A DNA stretch of 64,000 nucleotides from Vitrella brassicaformis (taxonomy: Eukaryota; Sar; Vitrellaceae): contig CDMY01000466.1 in assembly GCA_001179505.1 (NCBI GenBank), forward strand, positions 110,127 through 174,126, given 5' to 3'. Below are positions 1 to 12,196 of this stretch, in pieces. The notes beneath the pieces are model-generated. The model ran no database searches. It had not been told where the DNA came from and worked only from the letters and a program-made list of their open reading frames with translations. The position numbers and the translations under genes were made by a program. Numbering within the stretch: position 1 is the first letter of the stretch; each line of letters begins with the position of its first letter.

Positions 1-19
1 ACGGCGCACCACACCCAGC

Positions 20-52
<33 letters not shown>

Positions 53-3000
53 GTGCAGCTGCTGTTGGTACATGTAGTAGTCAGTATGTGTGTCTGTCTT
101 GTCTTGTCTTGTCTTGTCATGTCAGCTGTCGCTGTGTACTTACTTGTGCCATGAGGCTCTCGGGTAGCCTCTCGGTGAGGAAGTGGCCTAGTGGCGAGTC
201 GCGCGGGACGTCCTTGGTGAGTTCGGACATGGCGGCCGTCCACCCCTTCCAGCGCATAACGGACTCGCTTCTTGCTCCCCTGCAGATACCAGTGGTACGC
301 TGCACACACACACACACACAGACGCCACCCACAAGCAAAGGCGACCACAATTGTTCACACGATTGGTTATGTGCGGGTGCGTACTTCGGATGACGGTCGC
401 GGTAGCTGGTCTGGATCGAAGGTCGGGCGGGATGGGGTCGATGAGGGCCCCCATGTGCATGTAACTCATCAGACGGCCGGGGGAAGCAGAACCAAACAAC
501 GCGTCACGCCACAAGGGGGTCTGACGCATCACACACACACACACACACACACGTTCATGGTCGTGTGTATTGGGGTGCGTGCGCATCTGCCTCCCTCCCC
601 CCGCCCCACCAACTTAGCTTACCCGTGGAATGTGCGAGTTGACGGGCCAGAAGGTCTTCATCAAACACATGTTGACCAGCACGCCCAGCAACCTGACATA
701 CATCCAAACAAACAAACAAACCAACAAACAAACAAATGCGACACCACCACATTCCAGTCAATCAAGACATGCTATACCTTCTGGTGCACCCACCGATTTC
801 GATCCCCAGACGCCACCGCATCGCTCACAGCCCTACACTGCTCGGCTGACACGCTGATGGTCGGTGGGGGTGTGCTGCCGGGCCCACCACGGCGCACCCC
901 ACCGGTCGGGATGCCCGGCGGCCTGTAGAGGCCCAAGAGGCTCTGCGGGCGGCCATCGTGGCGGCGGATGTCGTGTATGTCGGCCCCGTGGGACACGAGC
1001 ACACTCAGCAGGTGCGCCGGCTCGAATGCAAGTGGGCGAGTGGCGATGAGATTGTAGAGCATGACGAGGGTGGTCTCGCCGGCGTGGTTGCGGGCGGAGG
1101 GGTCGACGCCCTGCGAGAGAAGGAAGCCCACGACGTCCTCACGACTCGCTGCACACAAGCCAAGACAAGACAAATGAACGGGGGCAATGCGTCGTCATGG
1201 CATCTCTGCACGTGTTTGACGGCTGACCTACCTGATCCCTGGCGGATGCTACACACACACACACACACACCCGGGGACACACATACAGAGTGGGCACGGG
1301 TGCAGCTTCTCTCGTGAGTGCACGTGTTGCTCTCCTCCCCCACCCCCCCTCGCCCCGCCCCGCCCCGCCCCGCCCCACCTTCGATGCAGCAGCGTGTTGC
1401 CCTTGGTGTCCCGGATGTTGGCGTCCATCCCGTTGGCGAAGAGCTTGCGCAGGAGCGGCTTGTCGTGGAGCCACCGGTGCATCCAGTCGCTGCCCACGAT
1501 CTCGTTCCAGCCGAGGAAGACGGGCGGGTCCACGAAATGAACATTGGCGGGGTCAGCGCGGTTGCGGGTGAAGCCCTGCACAGCACACAGACACAGATGC
1601 ACATAGACACACATGGGTGTGTTTGTGTGTGCGAGTTGGTGTTTCGATGTCGTCAATATTTACCTACCTGTGGGGCGCCTCCTCGTTTGAAGAGCGCCTC
1701 GAGGACCAGGTCGAAGGCCGCACTGCACGTGGCCGACCCGCACCCGCCACACTCCTAACACACACATGCAAACATACAGACATAGCCTGACGTGCCGCAC
1801 AGAGAGAGGCAGTGAGAGACAGACACTGACCGACCCTGGCTTTCTTGATGAATCGATGCAGCGGCAGATGGCCCTCGAGGTTGGCCATGCTCGCCACTTT
1901 CTCCGGCACCCTCGGCGCGTCGGGGTAGTGTCTGCCCTCCTTGAGCAGCAGCAGTGAGCCGTCGGGCTGGCGGTGGATACGGAGGATGGTCAGGATGGCG
2001 TCCACGGCGGGGTTGTAGGACCCATCGGGCTTGACGATGGGCCGCGTGAAGTCCTGGAGTGACATTTTGTTGATGACCGTGTGGAGGATGGTGTCGCCGT
2101 TGGGGCGGATGTCTGAACACATGCACACACACGAATCAGACCACACGCATAGGTGGATGTGCTGGTCTGCCTGTGGACCTGATCAATCTACCTGTGAGGT
2201 CAGCATCGGGGACCTTGATGAGCTGTCGCACCAGCGGCATCGGCAACTCCTGGCGAAGCGAGAACCGCCCCACAAGCGCACCACCGTCGAGCAGCTTCTC
2301 GACGCACTCGTCAATCAGGGCCCTCTCAGCCTTTGCGTTGCAGAGAATGGAGAGCGGCGAGCTGTCGTCATCGGTGAGGTTGATGTTCGCCAGAGGGATG
2401 AGCGTGTCGACGAGCGCCAGGTACTCGGGGCGACCGACCATCGTGACCTTGAAAATGTGCTGGCATGCGTCTCTGAGGATGGTGATGAGCTCAGGCTGAG
2501 GAATGAGGCCGTGCAGCACCAGCTGGTTGACCCGGGACCAATCGCCTGACAGCGGGGGGTGGCGGGGGGGAAGGGGTCAGGTACAAATTGGCGATGGGGG
2601 TCCTGGTCTGTCGGGTGCTTCTGGTTGTGTTGGTACCTTTGTAGAGGAGGAAGCGAATGGCAGACGCCATCCGGTCGGCGAAGAACTGCACACATTAGAT
2701 AAAGAGAGAGAGAGAGCGAACACACACACAGACACACAGACAGACACACACACACATGCATCCAGCCAGTCATCCATTTTCACGACCGTCGATGCACCCT
2801 CCCTCCCTCTCACCCATGCCCGACGTGCTTACTTGTCTAATATCTTTTTCCTTGACGGTGCTCCTGGACATGATCATCTTGGCCACGGCAGGGCTGGGGT
2901 TGATCATGCTCCTGATCTGCCTCCGCACCTCCTCGTCGTTGAGGTCGCCTCCGGTCAGCAGGGCCTCGAGGCCCATCCTCAATGAGTCGCCCATGGCCTC

Positions 3001-3096
3001 TCGCTGCGTGAGGACGTCCTCGAGGCTCTTTCCCACGGCTTTCCACCCGTCCACCGGCCTGCTGCCGTCCGCTTCCGTGATACGGTTCACCGACCT
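1..3096 (-). CDS. Ankyrin-repeat protein, 3' end outside the window, 5' exon unresolved
   Basis: A chain of at least seven minus-strand exons encodes ankyrin-type helical repeats. Typical pieces are DIRPNGDTILHTVI (about 2090-2130), ANIRDTKGNTLLH (about 1385-1430) and GVDPSARNHAGETTLVMLYN (about 1050-1110), each with the G-x-T-x-L-H or equivalent core. Exons are bounded by good splice sites, for example acceptors ending at 3097 and 280 and a GTAAGT donor at 143-144. The last visible exon (about 145-279) ends in a donor, so the gene continues beyond base 1. The most 5' clear exon starts at 3096 after an acceptor. An ATG at 3671 opens a short reading frame ending in a strong donor, but I could not join it in frame, so the start is unknown. 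Ankyrin repeats bind partner proteins, and no catalytic domain is visible. The gene is probably divergently transcribed from the RING gene at 3919. Confidence 0.75.
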
Positions 3097-3918
3097 AAAG
3101 AGAGAAGAAAGGTGCGCAAGTGGATGGATGGATGGATGGAGTGTGTGGGTGGTGGGTGAGGTTGGGCGAGAGCTAGGTGTATCCACCAGCCGCGGGGGAT
3201 GACATGATGCCTGCCTGTTTGTGCGCCGCACCCACCTGGTGGTCTAGATCAGCACTCTTGCTGACGACGCAACAGCAACGTCTCGAACGAACGGGTGCTG
3301 AGATGACGCACCGGAGAGCACACGATGAGCAGTTTCGCGATGAGGTTGTCTTGTCTGCCCTGTGGTGTGTTTGTACCTCTTGTCAACTCAATGAGATCGG
3401 AGAGCGTCGCAGCGCTGTGGCTGCCAATCTACGTCAACGACAGGTCTGAAACACGTTGACGCGGTTGCCGGGGGGGCAGAGGATGCTGTCTGCGTCGGGC
3501 ACAGTGAAGCAGAGAGGCAATAGCAGAGAGGCGAACCGATGAGATAACTGACGACGATGGCCGAAGGCGATGGATGAACTCACAGATCTGACGGCTGGCG
3601 CTAGAGAAGGAGATCTCCAGAAGGGTGGCCAAGAAGCAACTGAAGCGATGGTTGGAGATGGCGATCGGCATTCAAGCTCGCAGTTCTAGCAAGGGAAGGG
3701 TCGGATCAAGGGTGAGAGATGAAAAAAAGCAAAGAACGATCCATCAAGAACCGCCATCTGTGCCCGCTGGTTGGTTGTGCTGTTCATTGTAGGTGCTGGT
3801 CTATTGATCCTCTCGAGGCTCTCGTCCATTTGGCGTCGGCCGCCCATGTGGCACTGGGTGTTGTCGAGCCAGCCTCCTGAAGGCATAGATCAGGGCTGAT
3901 CTAACGCCCAGCCTCTGC
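3097..3918. other. Region between divergent genes
   Basis: This stretch separates the ankyrin gene (-) from the RING gene (+). It should hold the promoter(s) of both and the unresolved first exon(s) of the ankyrin gene. A candidate first minus-strand exon begins with ATG at 3671 and ends at a GTGAGT donor near 3583. No repeats or RNA genes are visible. Confidence 0.35.
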
Positions 3919-6900
3919 ATGGGCTCCTCTCGTCCCTCCGACCTCGATGCAGCCATCGCAACGCTCTCGTCGCCAGAGGAGCTGCAAGAGGATGCCCTCG
4001 ACAGCAGCCTCAAGGTGGTGGCCAACCATGCCGAGGACACTGTGGCGAGCGGCCTAGGAGGGTGTGAGGCCCTGGGGAAGAAGCTGCGCAACCAGCATTT
4101 GCTGAGGCGGGTCTATCACACATTCCTCGATGGCGGCAACACGGCCCGCCAGCTGCTGGCGGCATACGCCCTGTGGTTCCTGTTTCTACCCCAGTGGAAG
4201 GCTGGTCGGCCTTGGGACATTGCCGGCTATCTCATCCCCATCTCTGGATCGCCGCGGACGTTCATCAGCATGCTGGCTCCCGTGCTGACTCAGACCTCCG
4301 CTGTCCTGGTGGAAATGATCGCATTCACCCTGCTGGCGGGCGCCATGGACCTGGGCCGACGAGAGGGCAACGCGGTCGACACACGGGACTATCTGGTGGA
4401 GCACCATCCAGACATCCTTGACAAGGCCCAATCGAGTGTGACCAAGATAGCAGAGTCACACTGCCCAAGCGATCGTCCTTGTGGCAGGGCGGCGCTGGCC
4501 TTCATCAGGACGGCATTCGATACGGCGCCCGCAGACGGTCCGCCCTTCCCACCCACAGTCATGCCCATCGCGTGTTGGGTGGGGGTGTTTCGCGTGTTTG
4601 TGGAGTGCCTCACAAGTCGGGAGGCGGAAACGCGAGACAAGATGTGAGTGGCTTGCAGTAGACGGAGGGAAGCAGGCTTGCCGTGTCACTCATTCATTCA
4701 TTCATTGACTGCATTGCTGTCGTTGTTTCTGCACTTGGTCATCTGTCTGTCTGTCTGTCTTCAGGCGCGATGTGCAGGGTGTCATCACGTTGCTCTGCTC
4801 CAACATGCAATACGTGACCACAAACGGTACGCAGCCGATCTACACGAAGGAGTGAAACTGATCCGCCACTGGCTGGCCGTCGTGTGCCTTCCTTCAGGGT
4901 CGGATGATGAGCGTGCTGCGTATCTGGCTGCAATGCGACAAGACATATTCCCGTTCGTCGACACGTGTTGCGGCCTGCTGGCCTCCCCTGACGCAGAGCG
5001 GGCCGTGCGCGACGGCGCCGCCCGTTGTGTGGGGGACATCTTCTTCTTCTGCGACGCGTTTGCACAGCGCATAGGTCGGCACATATAGGACATGCAATGG
5101 CTGGTGGGCTCTTCGCCCGTGGCCTCTTCGCCCCCCGCCACACGACCACACACACACCTATATGTGACTGTGCCAACTTGTCTGTGGGTGGAGGTTCAGG
5201 TTTTGACTGGCTGGCATCTGGTGATCAGTCGCCTGTGCAGCGACTCATGAGAGCGCCAGGGGCTTTGAAAGCCTTCGTGACGATCATGAAGGACTCCGTC
5301 ATTGACCCCACGTGGTGTGACCTAACCGTCCTGCACACACTGGCCGGTAGGTGGTGGTGGGCGGGTCAATGAATGCATGGCGGGCCACACCGAATCTATC
5401 TGCCGCATGACTGCCTGCAGGGTGTGGCTACCGTGACGAGCTGTACGGTAGCGGGTGCATCTCGCTGGTGTCCGAGCTCGCCAGGGCCTCTCTTGCAGGA
5501 AACAAGGCGGCCATCCTCCTCTACATCAAGCAACTCCCAGTGGTCGTCGGGGGCCCCGCAGAGCTCGTCGACGCTCGCGCAAAGGTCAGGCAAGGAGGGA
5601 TGGAGGGAGGGAGCCGTGAAAGAGGGAGACGTGTCAAATACCATGTGGGTGTGGTGTGGGCTGTGTCGTGTTTGTGCTGTGGTGTGCAGATAGCTGTGCG
5701 TGAGGGTCTCCCCGTAGCCCTGTGTCAGTTGTGCCAGCATGTCTTGGTCCTCTCGTCCAAGGACACAAACAAACAGGCAGGACAGCGGGGGCTGGGGTGG
5801 GTGGATGCCTGTACGTATGTTCATGACGACGAACGACCCCTGTGTGCTGTGCTGTGTGTGCGTTGTATTCCATTAGGAGACTGACTCGGAGTCGGAGAGG
5901 GCACTGCGCCACTTCCTTCCAGTAGACATCAAGCTCCAGTTCGACCTGGCATGCATCAACCAGCCCCAGGTGGATAGCTTCATAGACTTCGTCGTCGAGA
6001 CCCTCCGCGCACTCGTCAGGTACGCATACGCGTACCTGCCTATCACACCACACCAGTGTCTCCATCTGACCCTCTGTCCATCCACGCAGCTATGACGACC
6101 GAGTGAGCAGCAAGAGGGGCGGCGTCTTCCGTCCCAATGTCGTCACCCGGGCCGTCCTGCAGCACGACTCAGTCAAGACGATGCGCGCAGCCGACCAGCA
6201 GCCGAAAGGACGACGAAAGGCAAACCGTCAGCAGCAGCAGCAGCAGCAACCGACAGTGCCACAGAAGGTGATGCGACACACGGAGGCGGCCATACGGGGC
6301 ATCATCGTGTGTTGGAATGTGTTGTGTGTCAGTTGTTGGACTTATTTGACGACATAGAGGAGGCGGCCAACGAGCGGGCCGATGCACTGGCTGAGCAGGT
6401 GACAGCCGAGCTGGCCGAAGACGACACGCAGGATGGCGGCAAGCACGCCAAGACCTCCAAGGGCGCCAAGAAGTCTAAGGGCAAGAGGGGCGGCAAGGGG
6501 GACAACAGCACCAAGACGACCGGCACCAAAACAGGGGCGGCACCATCATCCAGGTGACTGAGAATAAATCAATTGGGTCCTCACTTCACTCAGCTGATGA
6601 GTGGTGCGTCTGTTTCTTGACAGTGCTGCCGCCATTGGCACATCCGACGAACACAGCGAGCAGCAGCAGCAGCAGCAGCAGGACACAGAAGACCATCATT
6701 TGCACCTTCCAGGTCCCCCCAGCCCGTCGCCCTCCTCCCCTCCCCGACCCTCATGCTCATACTCATCATCGTCCGCATCGGCTGCTGGCGGAACCTCTGT
6801 GTCGGTGGGTGGCGGCAGGGGGCAGCAGCAAGGGGCGGGTGGTGGTTGCGATGATGGCGGCGGCTTCATCACCGTCGGCCGCAAGAAGAGGGGCGGCAAA

Positions 6901-7879
6901 AGCGGCCACACACAGCAGCAGCAGACCAACAAGGCTGACAAACGAGATGACAAGTGAGACCCACTGCAGCAAAGCACTCCACCACACTGAGCACTGACAT
7001 CTCCGGTGTGTCTGTGTGTCATCAGCTCGAGAGTCTTCCCGTCTTCGTCTTCGTCCGAGTCGACGCGGCCCTCCTCATCGCACCCGTCTGTGTATGGCGG
7101 ACCCCACAACGCGCCGCCCCTGCCCGTCCCTCTGCCGCCCCGCCCGGCCGTCCCGCCCCCACAGCCTCCCAACCGACACACACCTACACCAGCACCATCC
7201 AGTAGCCGTGGTGGCTCTGACGAGCAGGGCCTTGCCCCATTGGCAGCTGGGGGCAGTAGCAGTAGCACTTTGGAGAGGGCGGGGGAGTTGGAGGGCCGCA
7301 GTGGTCAGGACAGGTACGTTTTGACGGACAGAGCAGCCGAGGAAGGGGGACGGGCAGACAGACACCAGCCACTGTGCCTGCGTGTGTGGTTGGCTGCAGG
7401 TGTGGTGGTGAGGTAAGTGAGTTGGATGTTCTGCGGAAGCAGCTCGAGGCCATGCGGCTGGAGAGGGAGGCCATGCGGCTGGAGAAGGAGGCCATAGAAA
7501 GGGAGAACAAGAGGTACGTGAGGCGACCCCACACACCTGCAGTGCAGTGGTTGCATGCCCCTCTTTCGTGAGTGTCTGATGGGTGGTTTGCTGCACACAG
7601 GCTGGAGGAGGAGCGCGAGAGCACCGAGTGTGACATCTGCATGGCCTCAAAGAAGTCCATCGTACTCATCCCCTGTGTAAGCCGACTCACAGGCACAACG
7701 ACTCACCTGTCCCTCTCAGCTATGTGCTGCCCACGTGTGTGTGTGTGTGTGTGTGTGTGCAGCGTCACTTTTGTCTGTGCGGTGGTTGTGCTGCGGCCTT
7801 GATGTCTAAGCCAGTGGCCCAGCGGCTGTGCCCCCGGTGCCGACAGGCCATCACGGCCACAAGACATGTCTACCTGTGA
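3919..7879 (+). CDS. Large multi-exon protein with C-terminal RING-HC finger, probable E3 ubiquitin ligase
   Basis: ATG at 3919 opens a 725-nt first exon ending at a GTGAGT donor (4644). Roughly a dozen exons follow to TGA at 7877-7879. The N-terminal third is helical and leucine-rich (for example IRHWLAVVCLP, GALKAFVTIMKDSV, FIDFVVETLRALV), resembling an armadillo or HEAT-like fold, although I cannot assign a family. The middle is low complexity: two glutamine runs (about 6229-6248 and 6661-6681), lysine/glycine-rich and serine/proline-rich stretches. A short coiled coil follows (KQLEAMRLEREAMRLEKEAI, 7438-7500). The C-terminus is a RING-HC finger of C3HC4 type split by an intron at 7677-7762: ECDICMASKKSIVLIPC joined to RHFCLCGGC and CPRCRQ. 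Such RINGs recruit E2 enzymes. No start or stop interrupts the chain, so I treat it as one gene. One anomaly at 4827-4834 breaks the frame (see findings). Confidence 0.72.
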
Positions 7880-8070
7880 GTATACGAGTAGCGAGTGTTG
7901 GTGCCCGGCGCTTAGCTCTGCCATGTGAGACTGCGTGTGCGTGGCCTGTGTTGTGATAGCATTCATGTCGATAACGGACGATATATTAGATATCAACGCT
8001 GGCCGGATCTTAGCCAAAGGCTGCCTGTCCAAAGGTCTCTCCCTTCTCTCCCCAACCCTTTTGACGAGAC

Positions 8071-8633
8071 GATGAGCCCAACGAGCTTTTGGCCCCTTTG
8101 GATGTTCATTCCTCTGCTCCTCTGGCAGCAAGGAGGCGAGCCCCCTGTCGTCGTTGCCATCATGAACGCCCCCGAGAAGACAGAAAGGCAAGGCAGTGCA
8201 CTCTCGCCCCCCTTACCGTCCCCTGCCACGAGAGGCTCAGCCCCGCGACAAGGCGTGATGACACAAATACTCGAGAACACCACTGTGTCGTCAACAGCCG
8301 CCGCCAACGTCAGTATGGTTGCCCATGAGGCCAAGGGCATGACGTCGGCCAACGCCAGCGACGACAGCAGGCCCGAAGTCACAGTGTGGATGCAGTGGAA
8401 AACACCCAAGAGTGAGACAGACAGTGGATGAAGCATGGCAATTGATTGCACTCATTGCATGTGTGTGTGTTCCCGTGTGTGCAGGCCATCGGGTGTCTTC
8501 TGCTCATGGCGAAGGGCACAGGGCTCCTTACCACTGCAACACGACGGTGCAGGAGTGTTCGGTGGACAAAGACTGCTGTTCTCGTGTGTGTGTTGACAGC
8601 GGTGGCCCAGACATGAGGGGCTTCTGCAACTAA
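8071..8633 (+). CDS. Small secreted six-cysteine (knottin-like) protein
   Basis: The chosen ATG at 8071 begins with a hydrophobic signal peptide (FWPLWMFIPLLLWQQGG). A threonine/serine-rich linker with several N-glycosylation sequons follows (NTT, NVS, NAS). An intron with a (TG)n tract runs from about 8412 to 8484; the phase-1 junction keeps the frame into the final exon, which ends at TAA 8631-8633. That exon carries six cysteines spaced C-x6-C-x5-CC-x3-C-x11-C, the order seen in inhibitor-cystine-knot and related small disulfide folds. The family is unknown. The cysteine pattern alone does not say whether it is an enzyme inhibitor, an adhesion module or something else. The RING gene ends 190 bp upstream on the same strand. 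Confidence 0.6.
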
Positions 8634-9147
8634 CTGACCAATGCCGAGCTATGTACAAGAGTATCAGATCCCTTTGCTTTGGTAGAGTCTATCCACACTC
8701 TCTAACACGCAGCATGCACGCGAAGCCCCCTCCCTCGGTCAGCAAGCCGTCAGCTACTGTCCGTGTCTCTCTGGTTGCCTGGCTGTGTCTCCTCTGGCCC
8801 TTCTCGCCCGTCACGCTGCTTTCTGGCGAATTGCGATGAGAGGAAACGCTCCATCCAGAAGGGGGACAGGATTGGCGACGCCCTATCCCCCTCCTGCTGG
8901 CACGCCCAGCAGGTGACGCTGAGTATTTCGACTACATTGTGGTACGATGCGAAGCCGCTCACGCACAGCAGTTGGTTTGATGTAATGACAAGGACCATGG
9001 TGTTGTTGTGTCCCAACAGGTGGTCATCGTGTGTGGATGGATTCATCGTCACTATCATATATCTTGGTCTCATGGACATATGATGGTAGAATCGGCTGCA
9101 TGTCATATATTCTGAAGTCGTATATCGCGAAGCTGCCGGAATGTCTC
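8634..9147. other. Convergent intergenic region
   Basis: This lies between the 3' end of the secreted cysteine protein (+) and the stop codon of the large minus-strand gene at 9148. Short open frames occur on both strands but lack splice support and third-position bias. I see 3' untranslated sequence only. Confidence 0.4.
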
Positions 9148-12117
9148 TCACAGAACATCCTCCTTGCCTTTCTCGAATAGCATCTGAGGACACGCACACA
9201 AATCACCCATTGCGCGACCGAACACCCTTTGCATGCACTTACATTCAACTTCATTTGTGTCCGGTTCGCCATGATGGTCTCCAGCTGATCCTGGACGAAC
9301 CCCCATAACTGCGACAAGGGAGTCATTCCCACATTGTTGCAATGACCGCGTTGGCGTACCTTTGTCTTCCACTTCTCTGCTTTTGACCGACTAACACGGC
9401 CACTAGCGGGCACCTCCAAAAGTCCCCGGGCTTTCTTCTCTTCTCTAACGCTAAGCGCGATCATGCCCATCCTCCACTGACAAGACAAGCACATAGATTG
9501 TCCTCCCACATAGCACCTTCCTGCCCGTAGTACCTCTTCCTTCCACAATTCCGCCTGCAGACACATCACCGCATGCCAGAACACAGCGATACCGTGTGGC
9601 TCGAGGTCGACAGCCAAGGTGAGCGCGATTTCGAGCCCATGGATGTCGCAGTCACCGAAGTGGAAGACCTGTACACGAAGCAGGACACACACACCGAATG
9701 GGTCTCGTTTGCGTGTGTGTCCCGTTATGTGTGTCACTGTGTATCGTGTTAGGTGTATCTCGCTCACCGCTACTCGTACTTCTTTGGATATGGCTGTGAG
9801 TAACAAGCGAACAGCGTCGCCCGGCATGCCCTTGGCTGAGTAAAGACGCCCATGGCGCAGGCAATCGCTCACTCCTTTTCTTCATCTATACTTGCGATGA
9901 CTATGTCGAAGAGGCCCATCTGGTACACCTGGCCCCCCGCTGCCTCGGTCTCAGTAGTGGCGACCGTCACGCGCCGACCGTCCAGCCAGTTGCGCAGCCC
10001 CTCAGAAAAATGGCCCACCAGACCTATGTCACCTGGACATGCAAAAGATACGAGCGACACCTGGTTGGCCTCTCCGGTCGGTTACTGGCTCGTACCTGTG
10101 GACATCGCGTCGGTGAGCGGTGTGCCCTTGGGTTTGTCCGGCGTGACGAATCCCTCGGAGTCTTCTGCTTTGATATTGATGGCAGTGGACCAGATGAGGG
10201 CCCTGCTGGCTGAAGAGAGGCCTAACTGATGCGCCATGGCCCCGGTGAAGCGCCCGACACCTGGCACAGATACACATCGCCACCACATGACCAGCATATG
10301 GATACTGACACGTCGGACACTTACCGTTCTTGAATGACTTCAGATCGCTCTCGAAGTTCCGGGAAGGGAATAGCCCCTTCATACGATACCCTAGCTGCCG
10401 ACGATGTGCCGTCTCTTGAGACAACAACGCATCCACGATCGTCAGTTCTGCAGACAATACCCACAACGAAGTGGCGCTGCCCCGTCTATCATTTCGGTTT
10501 CTCACTCACGCGAAAAAGAGGATGTTTGTGTCCTTGTCAGTTGGTTCTCGACATTTCCAAAGGCTGAAGCCGCAGCTGCCGCAGCAGAAGGCGCGGCCTC
10601 GGCCTTGCCCGCCTGCACTCATTCAACGCGGATGGAGAGGGGGATGTGCCGGGTGTTCTGTTTGTGTGTGCACAGTGGATGCCTGACCTGCTGCGTGGGT
10701 TTGTGTGCTTTCTTGCGCTCCCCGTCTTCGTCGCCCTCATCACTATCCTGCATCCATCGCATGGCGGCCCATTCACACACACATCGAGTCGTGCCGTCCC
10801 ATCTCTCTCAACTCCTCTCTATATATCACTGTGTCTGACCTCCTCACTCTCATCATCGTCGTCATCGTAGTCTGAGTCGCCCTCGTCGTCATCGTCGTCG
10901 ACCTCCTCGTCACCCAAGGCGGCCGCCTTGGCGAGATAGTTGTCAATGCCCCGCTGTCTCTGATCGCGTCCGTGAGCGGATGTGTCGAGATCCGCTGGCT
11001 CCTCCTTGACCGCACAAACCAGACGGACAATAATGGGCGACGTCAGTCCCATTCACGTCTGTGTACTTGTCTTCCCACTGACCTCGGTCTTCGTCTTCTT
11101 GCGGGGTCGCTGCTGCGGCCCCTCCGCACTGCTCCCCGTCCGACGGGACACAAAGCCATCCAGACACCGGCGCACCCACGGCGACAGAGTAGAGGGATCC
11201 AGACCCACAGGATAGTCACCGATCGCCAAGAACGCGACGGCGACGGCGGGGATGAGGGCAAGACGCACACGCGCTTGATCACGCTCTGCAGATAAGCAAA
11301 TGGATGCTCAATGTGGATGGATGCTCAGTGTGAGCAGACCCACAGACCTTCCGGCGTTCGCTTGCGCAGAAGACCCTTGCCGTCGGGCAGGGCGTCCTTC
11401 AATCGGTCTCCCAGGTTAGACAGACCCTCGATCGTGTACACGGCCACCATCTCGTGCCACTCCCTCAGGAGGTCCTCACCCTCCTTATGGCTGAGCTCAC
11501 TCGCCGCCGCCTCCACCTTGGGGGTCAACTCAGGCTGCAGGCACGACAGCGGACCTCGCGAATCTCTGTACATGAGAGCTTGAGGTGACCGCAGCGCGTA
11601 CCAGTGCGTGTAGCGGGTATGTGTCGGCTGCGCGTGTCCCCCGGGGCATCGTGTAGACGAGCCGCACGACCCTCTTGACGAATAGGCCGCTCTCCTTATC
11701 CCACTTGTATGGGGCGGTCGCGGGTACTTCGGGATCTGCACCGTCACTGCGCGCACAGAGGAAGAGCATCTTTGCTCGTACGTCAGCATGATGTGTGTGC
11801 CTCACTTGAGATTGAGGATGCACCTCTTGAGATACGCTGGCACGTCCGGATACCCTTCAGCGAGGAGGCTGAGATGTGCGGAGATCGGCGCGCACCTCCT
11901 CGGCAGCCAAAGCCAAGAGTCTCGAGAGCAAGTCAGGCAGGTAGCCAGATGCATCCGGCAACGACAGACACGTAGCAAAAGCGGAATTGTGGTCATGTGG
12001 CTCGTTCCCCGGCACCTCATCTGGTCGATTGGTTCGAGCTTGCTGAAGAGCGCCTACGAAGATCGCTCTGTGGTCCTTCTCAACCTCCAGCGTCTGCCAC
12101 GACTCTTCGCTAGTCAT
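9148..12117 (-). CDS. Large multi-exon protein of unknown function with acidic tract
   Basis: ATG at 12115-12117 (MTSEESWQTLEVEKDHRA) starts about eleven exons running down to a TGA at 9148-9150. The N-terminal part is leucine-rich and helical (YLPDLLSRLLALAAEEV). A lysine-rich cluster (PRKKTKTE, about 11090) and a strongly acidic aspartate run (about 10860-10910) suggest a nuclear protein. Later exons include FESDLKSFKN, GLVGHFSEGLRNWLDGRR, and a segment with HFGDCDIHGLEIALTL. I do not recognise the family. The last exon follows a GTAAGT donor in MKLN and ends MLFEKGKEDVL. Near 11885 the first exon changes frame without a visible intron (see findings). The start codon is only 79 bp from the start of the divergent ApiAP2 gene. 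It may conceivably be two genes, but no internal start/stop boundary is evident. Confidence 0.55.
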
Positions 12118-12196
12118 TCTTGCTCTTCACGGCGAGCTTAGCGAGCTAGCCTCTGGATTTACGATTTGGCGCGATTCATCTTTGCATTTCGCCAGC
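12118..12196. promoter_or_regulatory. Very short shared promoter region between two divergent starts
   Basis: Only 79 bp separate the ATG of the minus-strand gene (12117) and the ATG of the ApiAP2 gene (12197). Both 5' untranslated regions and any core promoter must overlap here or lie inside the neighbouring gene. No TATA box is obvious. Confidence 0.5.

Noticed and set aside
4827-4834. A genuine 8-nt intron
   Set aside because: It is too short for any known spliceosome; a sequencing indel explains the frame change more simply.
6229-6681. Glutamine-codon runs as a mobile or expansion element
   Set aside because: They lie in frame within an exon chain of the RING gene and are ordinary low-complexity coding sequence.
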